The notes beneath the pieces are model-generated. The model did no database searches, was not told the origin of the DNA, and was given only the letters and a program-made list of their open reading frames with translations. Source: Myxococcales bacterium (lineage in GTDB: Bacteria > Myxococcota_A > Bradymonadia > Bradymonadales > Bradymonadaceae). From it: a stretch of DNA of 38,391 nucleotides. Shown in pieces: positions 8,442 to 15,353 of the stretch (positions are counted from its first letter, which is position 1; each line of letters opens with the position of its first letter). The translations under genes were made by a program, and so were the position numbers. The stretch covers positions 1 to 38,391 of the forward strand of contig SKON01000171.1 in the NCBI GenBank assembly GCA_007120035.1, given 5' to 3'.

Positions 8442-9314
8442 ATGAGCGATCCCAGCCTGTTTCGAATAGAGAGGCCAAAAGAGCAGACTTTGCCGGTGGT
8501 GGTCGACGTGCCACACGCCGGTGAGTGGATCCCCGAGGACGTCCGCCAGGAGATGGTGATTGGCGAGAAGGTCCTCCGGAGGGATCTGGACCTCTATGTG
8601 GACCAGATCTGGGCCCAGGTCCCGGAGCTTGGCGCCACCCTGGTAGCGTCCAACGTGTCCCGGTATGTGGTAGATCTGAACCGGGCCGCCGATGACGTGG
8701 CGCCGGAGACCGTGAAGGGCGCCAAAGAGATCTTTGAGGAGGGGTATTATCGGGAACGGGGAGTGGTGTGGCGCACGACCACGGCCCGCACTCCCGTGAT
8801 GGACGAGCCCATGTCCAAGAAGGCGTTCAAGGAGCGGCTGGACCGCTTCTACCACCCCTACCATAAGGCTCTGGCCGACGAGATCGCCCGGGTGCGCTCA
8901 GAGTTCGGGTACTGCATCCTGATCGACGGGCACTCCATGCCGTCTACGGGGCGGAGCGGACACAGCGACCCAGGGCGCAAGCGTGCCGAGATCGTCCCCG
9001 GCGACGTGGATGGCGAGTCCTGCGATCGGACCCTGCGATGGTTGGTAGAGGAGCACTTCCGGGACGCCGGGTTCAGCGTTCGGTCCAACGAGCCCTACAA
9101 GGGCGGGTGGATCACGCGGAACTACGGAGAGCCCGAGAAGGGGGTCCACGCCATTCAGATCGAGATCCGCCGGGATCTGTACATGAACGAGCGGAGCTTC
9201 CGGATTCGCCCCGATGGGATGGATCGGTTGATCGAGGCCTGCTCGGCCCTCTTGCCCCGGTGCGGTGATCTCGACGAAGACGCCCTGCGGCCGTCGCGGC
9301 GAATGCGGTTCTAG
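8442..9314 (+). CDS. N-formylglutamate amidohydrolase family protein
   Basis: 290 residues matching the N-formylglutamate amidohydrolase (HutG-type) family: the metal/active-site motif VVVDVPHAGEWIP (19-31, His25), YVVDLNR (75-81), the YHPYHKAL segment (137-144) and LIDGHSMPS (160-168). The family hydrolyses N-formyl-L-glutamate, the last step of one histidine degradation route, in the cytoplasm. No other hut genes are in the window, so the actual substrate may be another N-acyl amino acid. It starts at ATG 8442, 45 bp after the R2-like oxidase, and converges on the next gene with only 3 bp between the stop codons. Confidence 0.88.
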   Translation: MSDPSLFRIERPKEQTLPVVVDVPHAGEWIPEDVRQEMVIGEKVLRRDLDLYVDQIWAQVPELGATLVASNVSRYVVDLNRAADDVAPETVKGAKEIFEEGYYRERGVVWRTTTARTPVMDEPMSKKAFKERLDRFYHPYHKALADEIARVRSEFGYCILIDGHSMPSTGRSGHSDPGRKRAEIVPGDVDGESCDRTLRWLVEEHFRDAGFSVRSNEPYKGGWITRNYGEPEKGVHAIQIEIRRDLYMNERSFRIRPDGMDRLIEACSALLPRCGDLDEDALRPSRRMRF

Positions 9315-9317
9315 AGA

Positions 9318-9914
9318 CTATCCCAGGGCGGCGGCGCCGGCCCATCCGAGGGCGAAGAATCCGTAGTACGCGATGATCCGGGGGGCCCGGACCAGGGTGG
9401 CGGAGAAGAACCGCTTGAAGGGCATCTTGTAGATTCCGGCGAGCCAGCAGAAGAGGGCGAAGGGGAGGGGGGTCAGGGCCGCGATTCCCACCGCCCAGAT
9501 CCCCCACCGCTCGAAGAGGGCCTCGCCGCGGGGTCGATGGCGCTCGAGAATCCGGCCGACGATGGGGGCTCGGGTTAGCAGGGGGCCGACGTGGTAGGCG
9601 ACGGTGGCGCCCGTGATGCTGGCGATGATCGTGATCGCCAGGACGATGGCGATCGGTGACTCGGCGGCGACGGCGGCGAAGAGGTAGGTCGACGGCGGGA
9701 CGGGGAAGCCCAGGGCGTCGGAGGCGAAGACCCCGATGAAGAGCCCGATGGGTCCCAAAAACTCCACGGCCTGAACGGCGGCGGTGGTGACGGGCTCGAA
9801 GAGGAAGTACCCCAGGAGCATCACGGTGACGACGGAGAGGAGCATCAGGCCGACTCCCTTCCAGGCGAGCTTACGGAAGAGGGGGTCGTCGGCGATATCA
9901 GCGGGGCGTTTCAC
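9318..9914 (-). CDS. VTT/DedA-family (SNARE-associated) membrane protein
   Basis: A 198-residue inner-membrane protein with about five hydrophobic segments. The central part shows the VTT-domain pattern: a re-entrant-like GFPVPPSTYLFAAVAA stretch, then a glycine-containing helix GATVAYHVGPLL, a cytoplasmic basic segment RILERHRPRGEALFERWG, and a second re-entrant-like LTPLPFALFCWLAGIYKMPF. Members of the DedA/VTT superfamily act in lipid flipping and membrane homeostasis. This one is closer to small YqaA-like members, so the function is inferred only at superfamily level. The start at ATG 9914 faces the sugar importer across a 175-bp divergent gap. Confidence 0.75.
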   Translation of the reverse strand: MKRPADIADDPLFRKLAWKGVGLMLLSVVTVMLLGYFLFEPVTTAAVQAVEFLGPIGLFIGVFASDALGFPVPPSTYLFAAVAAESPIAIVLAITIIASITGATVAYHVGPLLTRAPIVGRILERHRPRGEALFERWGIWAVGIAALTPLPFALFCWLAGIYKMPFKRFFSATLVRAPRIIAYYGFFALGWAGAAALG

Positions 9915-9967
9915 GAAAGGTCCAAGGTTCGAAGAGCGGACAGCTGGGTTGTTCCACTACATTTCCA

Positions 9968-9996
9968 TTGTGCCCGGGATTCCCACAAAATACAAA
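9968..9996 (+). promoter_or_regulatory. Candidate promoter of the sugar-importer operon
   Basis: TTGTGC (9968-9973) and TACAAA (9991-9996) are separated by 17 bp, in an AT-rich patch within the 175-bp divergent gap and about 95 bp before the importer start. Assigned by eye. Confidence 0.4.
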
Positions 9997-10089
9997 ACTA
10001 AGGACCGGGAGGGAGGAGGGAAGTTAAGACGGTTGACGGTGATCGTCTGATGGACGAGCATCGGGACGAGTAACGACGAGGGTGTATCG

Positions 10090-12288
10090 ATGAGCCGCCT
10101 GTGTTGGGTAGTCTGGGGGTGGCTGGTGTGGTTGGTGGTGGGCGCGGCGACGGCCCAGGCTGCCGAGCCCGTGGTGGTGTGGCACGCCTACCAGAGCGCC
10201 GAGCGAGAGGCCCTGCAGGCCGTGGCGGCCCGGTGGAATGAGGAGAACCCGCAGACGCCGGTTCGGCTCTTGCCGATCCCCTACGAGGCGTTCGCCAATC
10301 GGCTGACCAGCGCGATCCCTCGGGGGCACGGGCCCGACGTGTTCATCGCCGCCCACGAGCGGGCCGGCGATTGGTCTCGTAGCGGGCTCTTGCGGGACGT
10401 CACGGGAGAGTTCGACGTCGACGACCACCACCCGGTGACGGTCGAGGCGCTGACCATCGGCGAGGAGGTCCTGGGGGTGCCGCTGGCGTATAAATCGGTG
10501 GCGCTCTTTTATAACTCGGAGATGCTCTCGGAGCCGCCGGCGACCACGGACGAGATGATCGAGCTCGCCAGGGCTCATACCCGGCCCGACGACGGGGCCT
10601 TCGGGTTGGTGTACGAGGCGGCCAACTTCTACATGCACGGGCCGTGGTTCTTCGGGTTCGGTGGCGAGATCTTCGGGGAGGACGGGTCGGTAGCGCTGAA
10701 CTCGCCGGCGGGGCGGGAGTCCCTGGCGTTCGCGCATCGGCTGGTCGAAGAGGAGCGGATCGTGCCGCGGGAGGCTACTGGGTCTCTGGTGGGCCACCTC
10801 TTTCGAGAGGGCCTGGCGCCGATGGCGATCAGCGGCCCCTGGTTTCTGGGGGAGCTCGACGAGGATCTGCCCTTTGATATCGCGCCCCTGCCGGCGGTGA
10901 GTGAGACGGGGCTTGCGTCGACGCCGTTTCTGACCGTGGAGGCGGCCTTCGTGTCGTCTCAGGCCACCCAGCCGGAGACCGCAGTGGCGTTCGCCCGGTT
11001 CCTGGCGAGCCATGAGATGGCGGTCGAGCGGGCGCTGACGGGGATGCAGCCCGTGTCGACCTTGAGCGCCTACGAGGACCCCGCCGTGGGAGAGCACCGC
11101 ATCCTGTCGCGGTTTCGGGAGCAGCTCGATCAGGCGATGCCCATGTCGAACGACCCCCGGATGCGGTCCATCTGGGAGCCCGCCACCCAGGCCCTCGGCC
11201 AGGTCCTCCGGGGCGTGGTCACCCCCGAGGTGGCGCTCGCCCAGGCGGAGCGACGGGTGGCGCTCTACACCCGGCCGCCGCCGGAGCCGAAGGATCCGAC
11301 GCCCCTGATGATCGGGCTGACGGTGCTCCTATTGCTGGGGCTTGGCTATGGGGGCTACCGGTTCCGCAGGGATCGGGTGTGGGCCCGGATGAAGGCGTCG
11401 GCGCCGGCCTATGTGTACATGGCGCCGGCGATCCTGGGGATGGCGGTGCTGATCGTGGTGCCCTTCGTGGTGGGGTCGGCGGTGAGCCTCTTCACCCACC
11501 AGGAGGGGGAGTTCACCTACGTGGGGCTGGCGAACTTCATCGATATCATCCTGAGCCAGGAGTACGGGCTGACCGACCCGCACAGCTTCTACTTCACCCT
11601 GGGGGTGACCGTGCTGTGGACGGGGCTGAACGTCTTTCTACATGTGGCGATCGGCTTGGGAATGGCGCTCCTCTTGCGGGATCCCTGGATGCGGATGCGG
11701 GGGGTGTATCGGGTGCTCTTGATCATCCCCTGGGCGATCCCGAACTACATCACAGCCTTGATCTGGCGGGGGATGTTCCACCAGCAGTTCGGGGCGGTGA
11801 ACGCGCTCCTGGCCTTCGTGGGGGTGGAGCCGATCAGTTGGTTCAGCCAGTTCGCCACGGCCTTTACGGCGAACCTGGTGACCAACACGTGGCTGGGGTT
11901 CCCGTTCATGATGGTCGTGACACTGGGTGCGTTGCAGGCGATCCCTCGAGATCTCGAGGAGGCCGCCGCCGTGGACGGGGCGAGCCGTTGGCAGCGGTTT
12001 CGGCACGTGACGTGGCCGCTCTTGAAGCCCGCCCTGGTCCCGGCGGTGGTGCTCGGGACGGTGTGGACCTTCAACATGTTCAACATCATCTATCTCGTGT
12101 CCGCCGGGGCTCCGGATGGGAGCACGGAGATCCTGATCTCAGAGGCATATAAGTGGGCCTTCACCCGGCAGGAGCAGTACGGGTATGCGGCGGCCTATGC
12201 GGTGCTGATCTTCTTCGTGCTCCTGGCCTACGGGCTCTTCTCGGGGCAGCTCAAGACCCATGATCCGGCGTCGAAGGGGGAGTCATGA
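10090..12288 (+). CDS. Fused sugar-binding protein / MalF-type ABC permease
   Basis: A 732-residue fusion of two normally separate subunits. Residues 1-24 are a signal sequence or membrane anchor ending AQA. Residues 26 to about 395 are a complete family 1 extracellular solute-binding protein of the maltose type (VVVWHAY start, GPDVFIAAHERAGDW, GVPLAYKSVALFYN, GPWFLGEL). A first transmembrane helix follows (about 406-423), then a MalF-type permease starting near APAYVYMAPAILG (438) with six or so helices. The EAA loop DLEEAAAVDGASRWQRF (621-637) docks on the ATPase. The binding domain would thus be tethered on the periplasmic side of the importer. The next gene is the MalG partner, overlapping by four bases. 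No malK ATPase lies in the window, so it must be supplied from elsewhere. Substrate is probably an oligosaccharide such as maltodextrin (inference). Confidence 0.92.
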   Translation: MSRLCWVVWGWLVWLVVGAATAQAAEPVVVWHAYQSAEREALQAVAARWNEENPQTPVRLLPIPYEAFANRLTSAIPRGHGPDVFIAAHERAGDWSRSGLLRDVTGEFDVDDHHPVTVEALTIGEEVLGVPLAYKSVALFYNSEMLSEPPATTDEMIELARAHTRPDDGAFGLVYEAANFYMHGPWFFGFGGEIFGEDGSVALNSPAGRESLAFAHRLVEEERIVPREATGSLVGHLFREGLAPMAISGPWFLGELDEDLPFDIAPLPAVSETGLASTPFLTVEAAFVSSQATQPETAVAFARFLASHEMAVERALTGMQPVSTLSAYEDPAVGEHRILSRFREQLDQAMPMSNDPRMRSIWEPATQALGQVLRGVVTPEVALAQAERRVALYTRPPPEPKDPTPLMIGLTVLLLLGLGYGGYRFRRDRVWARMKASAPAYVYMAPAILGMAVLIVVPFVVGSAVSLFTHQEGEFTYVGLANFIDIILSQEYGLTDPHSFYFTLGVTVLWTGLNVFLHVAIGLGMALLLRDPWMRMRGVYRVLLIIPWAIPNYITALIWRGMFHQQFGAVNALLAFVGVEPISWFSQFATAFTANLVTNTWLGFPFMMVVTLGALQAIPRDLEEAAAVDGASRWQRFRHVTWPLLKPALVPAVVLGTVWTFNMFNIIYLVSAGAPDGSTEILISEAYKWAFTRQEQYGYAAAYAVLIFFVLLAYGLFSGQLKTHDPASKGES

Positions 12289-13118
12289 AGGTGCGCCTTG
12301 GCGAGCGGATCTTGGCCCACGGGGTGTTGATCCTGGCGTCGATCGTCGTGCTCTATCCGGTGCTCTGGGTGGTGAAGATGGCGTTCTCGCCATCGCAGGC
12401 GTTCTCCATGTCCCTGAGCCTCTTGCCGAAGCAGTGGACCCTGGAGAACTTCCGGGTGCTCTTGACGGCCAACGACGGGATCTTCTTTCGGCAGATGCTG
12501 AACTCCGTGATCGTCGCGGCGGCGACGACCGTGGTGGGGGTGGTGCTCTCCTGTACGGCGGCCTACGCGTTCAGCCGGTTCCGGTTTCCCGGGCGCCAGG
12601 TGGGGATGGCGACGTTCTTGATCACCCAGATGTTTCCGGGGGTGGTGATGGCGATCCCCCTGTACATCCTCCTGGACAACCTGGGGCTGCTGAACTCCCT
12701 GACCGGGCTCGTGCTGGTGTACTCGACGACGGCGGTGCCCTTCTGCGTGTGGATGTTGAAGGGGTACTTCGACACGATCCCCGTGGATCTCGAGGAGGCC
12801 GCCGTGATGGACGGGGCCGGGCAGTGGACGATCTTCACGAAGATCGTGCTGCCCCTGGCCCAGCCGGCGATCGCGGTGACGGCGCTCTTCAGCTTCATGA
12901 CGGCCTGGAATGAGTTCATCCTGGCGGCGACCTTTCTGTCCGACGAGCGGATGTACACGGTGCCCGTGGTGTTGCAGCAGTTCGTGGGGGATTACAACAC
13001 GGAGTGGGGGTACTTCGCGGCGGGAGCGATCATCGTGTCCGTGCCGGTGATGGCGCTCTTCTTTAAGCTTCAGACGTACCTGGTGGGCGGGTTGACGGCG
13101 GGAGCCGTGAAGGGCTGA
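12285..13118 (+). CDS. malG: MalG-type sugar ABC transporter permease
   Basis: 277 residues with six hydrophobic segments and the EAA motif DLEEAAVMDGAGQWTIF (168-184) for contact with the ATPase. The C-terminal part NEFILAATFLSDERMYTVPV is typical of MalG-like permeases. The ATG overlaps the stop of the fused MalE-MalF gene by four bases, implying translational coupling and a one-to-one complex. The last 49 bp overlap the 3' end of a convergent gene on the other strand. The malG symbol denotes the closest family; substrate specificity is not proven. Confidence 0.88.
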   Translation: MKVRLGERILAHGVLILASIVVLYPVLWVVKMAFSPSQAFSMSLSLLPKQWTLENFRVLLTANDGIFFRQMLNSVIVAAATTVVGVVLSCTAAYAFSRFRFPGRQVGMATFLITQMFPGVVMAIPLYILLDNLGLLNSLTGLVLVYSTTAVPFCVWMLKGYFDTIPVDLEEAAVMDGAGQWTIFTKIVLPLAQPAIAVTALFSFMTAWNEFILAATFLSDERMYTVPVVLQQFVGDYNTEWGYFAAGAIIVSVPVMALFFKLQTYLVGGLTAGAVKG

Positions 13119-14065
13119 GGGGTGTAGTGGAGGTCCAAGAGCTGGCGGGTCAGGAGGCGGCGGACGTCGCGGTCGTCGGGGGTGATCTCCAGGATTCGAC
13201 GGCATCGGTCGACGATGCGGGGGCCGTCCTGCAAGGGTAGGAGCCTCTGGAGGTCGGTGCGGAAGTGGCGCAGGGCTTCGCCCAGGGCCGGGGGTTGGAG
13301 GAGGCGAGCTCGAAGATCGGAGCGGAGGGGGCGGTGGAGGAGGGAGTGGAAGGCCGCTTCCAGGGGCCGGGTGCGGCGGTCCGAGGGATGGTCGAAGTAG
13401 GCCCGGCGGATCTCGGCGTCGTAGGCGGACCAGTGGAGGCCCAGGAGGTCGAAGGGGTGGGAGGCGTTGTCCGTGCCGGAGGGTGCGGCGGTGATCAGGC
13501 CGGACAGGCGGAGGGCCGAGAGGTATCGACGCAGGAAGGCGTTGGGCAGGGTGCTCATGTGGACCAGGTCGTCGGCCGTGGGGTGGCCAGCGCGAAGCGC
13601 CCGTAGGAGGGGCAAGAGCTGAGCGCGGTGGGCGACGGCCCGCAGGGGGCCCAGGACAGCCGGGCTGATCCGCAGCGGGCCTCGCAGCGCTCGGTCGGGA
13701 GCGATGGCGAGGACCGCCGAACCGGGAGTTGTGGGAGCCGGTGGGGAGGTGGTCTCCGTCGGGAGGCGGCTTAAGAGGTGGTGGGCGGCCAGTCGCCAGC
13801 TCAAGAGCGGGGCGGGACCGCAGAACCGGTCGCGGTGGCGCCACCGACGCAAGAGCGGCAGGCGAAGGTCGGCAGCGGTGAAGATCAGCAGGACCAGGCC
13901 TCCCGGGGAGTCCTGGGCCTTGTCGACGGGGACGTCGCCGGACTCCAGGAGTTGCTCCAGGAACTCGGCGAAGCTCCCCCGGGTGGTCAGGGGGACCTCG
14001 AAGATCCCGGCGAGGCCGGGAGCGGAGGCCACCAGGTTGAGGTGGACGGCGGCACGGCGCGGCAT
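13070..14065 (-). CDS. Unrecognised protein with a degenerate J-domain-like segment
   Basis: 331 residues from ATG 14065, preceded on its strand by GGGGGA. A GTG 23 codons upstream is possible but poorly supported. Three parts can be described. Residues 1 to about 100 resemble no family I recognise. Residues 145-192 look like a winged-helix segment (LPLLRALRAG ... LRRYLSALRLSGLI). Residues 203-256 follow the J-domain pattern (HPFDLLGL, then EIRRAYFDHPSDR, then AAFHSLLHRPLRSDLRARL). The canonical HPD tripeptide appears as HPSD, so DnaK stimulation is doubtful. The composition is very Arg/Leu/Pro-rich. The stop codon lies inside the end of malG on the opposite strand (49-bp overlap). Function unknown; membership in a DnaJ-like group is an inference from pattern. 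Confidence 0.6.
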   Translation of the reverse strand: MPRRAAVHLNLVASAPGLAGIFEVPLTTRGSFAEFLEQLLESGDVPVDKAQDSPGGLVLLIFTAADLRLPLLRRWRHRDRFCGPAPLLSWRLAAHHLLSRLPTETTSPPAPTTPGSAVLAIAPDRALRGPLRISPAVLGPLRAVAHRAQLLPLLRALRAGHPTADDLVHMSTLPNAFLRRYLSALRLSGLITAAPSGTDNASHPFDLLGLHWSAYDAEIRRAYFDHPSDRRTRPLEAAFHSLLHRPLRSDLRARLLQPPALGEALRHFRTDLQRLLPLQDGPRIVDRCRRILEITPDDRDVRRLLTRQLLDLHYTPQPFTAPAVNPPTRYV

Positions 14066-14141
14066 GGATTCCCCCCGGGAGATGTCGGTGCGTGGCTCTA
14101 CCTGAAACCTAGGAACTGAGAGGCCCTGTGCCACCCGGCGA

Positions 14142-14166
14142 TTGCATTGGAGGGTCGATGATGCAA
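14142..14166. repeat. Dyad TTGCAT-N13-ATGCAA upstream of the lipase gene
   Basis: Perfect 6-bp arms at 14142-14147 and 14161-14166 lie in the 166-bp divergent gap between the J-like gene and the lipase, followed by AT-rich AAATA. It has the size of an operator half-site pair but could be chance. Confidence 0.3.
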
Positions 14167-14231
14167 AATACGTCGAGTCGAAGTGGAAGGAGTGGCCCCC
14201 GATGTGGGAGCCAAAGCGGAGCGTAAGGCGT

Positions 14232-15350
14232 ATGGCCCGTCATCATGTCTATCTGGTTCCGGGGTTCTTTGGGTTCGCGAACCTCGGTGGGATCACCTAC
14301 TTCCACCACGTCCGGGAGTATCTGGAGGACGCCTTCGAGGCCGCCGGTCAAGCCGTGGAGGTCGTGCCCGTGGCGACACTGCCGACCTCTTCGATTCGGA
14401 ATCGGACCGTGCGTCTGCTGGAGACCGTGCAGGCCACGGCCGGAGACGACCAGGGTCCGATCCACCTGATCGGCCACTCCACTGGCGGGCTGGATACCCG
14501 GCTCTTCACGACGCCGAATGTGTCCCTGGCGTCGGAGATCGAGATCGAACCCCTGGCCCAGCGGGTTCAGAGCGTGGTGACCGTGGCGACCCCTCACTAC
14601 GGGACGCCCGTGGCGTCGGTGTTCAACAGCGTGTTCGGCCAGAACCTGTTGTGGGCGATGAGCCTGGGGACCATCTACACCCTGCGATTCGGGCGGTTAC
14701 CGCTGAAGGCCCTCGTGGAGCTGGCCGGTATTCTGACCCGGGTGGACAAGCTGCTGGGGACCCAGGAGACGATCCTGGAGCAGTTCTATCAGGAGCTCTT
14801 TCGGGACTTTGACCCGGAGCGGCGGGGCGCAATCAACGAGTTCTTGAACTGCATCCGGACCGATCGGCGGGTGATCGGGCAGCTGACGCCGGGGGCGATC
14901 GACCTGTTCAACGCCAGCACGGGGGATCGTGACACCGTGCGGTACGGGTGCGTGATCACCCGGGCAGCCGGGCCGTCGATGGGAGCTATGGTGTCAGCTC
15001 GGTTCGATATCTACGCCCACGCCTCGCACGCTCTCTTTCGGATCCTCCAGTTTTTGTCGGCCCGAAGGGGCCAGTATTTCGACCTGTCCCGCCAGGAAGA
15101 GCTGAAGCTGGTGCGAGCCTACGGCGACATCCCGGGGCCCCACTCCAGCGACGGCGTGGTGCCCACGCTCTCGCAGTTCTGGGGCGAGGTGATCCACATG
15201 GCCCGGGCGGACCATCTCGATGTCTGCGGGCATTTCCGGGATCCCGGCCACCATCCACCTCACGTGGATTGGTTCATCTCCGGGTCCGGGTTCCGGCGAC
15301 CACAATTTGACGCGTTGTGGGGAGACGTGGCGAATTTTCTGCTGGCGTGA
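14232..15350 (+). CDS. Alpha/beta-hydrolase, lipase-like
   Basis: A 372-residue protein from ATG 14232 (GGAG at 14218-14221); ATG 14202 with AAGGAG upstream is an alternative. It begins directly with the core strand and oxyanion motif VYLVPGFFGF (6-15). The nucleophile elbow IGHSTGG has Ser83, and the probable acid Asp is in SSDGVVPT. The catalytic His is most likely in ADHLDVCGHF near the C-terminus, where SDGVVPT precedes it as in bacterial triacylglycerol lipases. There is no signal peptide with this start, so it is predicted cytoplasmic. The substrate is probably a lipid or ester, not further defined. It converges on the hybrid kinase gene with a 3-bp gap. Confidence 0.82.
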   Translation: MARHHVYLVPGFFGFANLGGITYFHHVREYLEDAFEAAGQAVEVVPVATLPTSSIRNRTVRLLETVQATAGDDQGPIHLIGHSTGGLDTRLFTTPNVSLASEIEIEPLAQRVQSVVTVATPHYGTPVASVFNSVFGQNLLWAMSLGTIYTLRFGRLPLKALVELAGILTRVDKLLGTQETILEQFYQELFRDFDPERRGAINEFLNCIRTDRRVIGQLTPGAIDLFNASTGDRDTVRYGCVITRAAGPSMGAMVSARFDIYAHASHALFRILQFLSARRGQYFDLSRQEELKLVRAYGDIPGPHSSDGVVPTLSQFWGEVIHMARADHLDVCGHFRDPGHHPPHVDWFISGSGFRRPQFDALWGDVANFLLA

Positions 15351-15353
15351 GTT

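Noticed and set aside
12228..13844. 538-codon minus-strand frame across malG and the J-like gene
   Set aside because: Pro/Arg/His-rich low-complexity translation, overlaps two supported genes out of frame.
14142..14231. 30-codon N-terminal extension of the lipase from TTG 14142
   Set aside because: No ribosome site for the TTG, it crosses the dyad, and the hydrolase fold begins at the later ATG.
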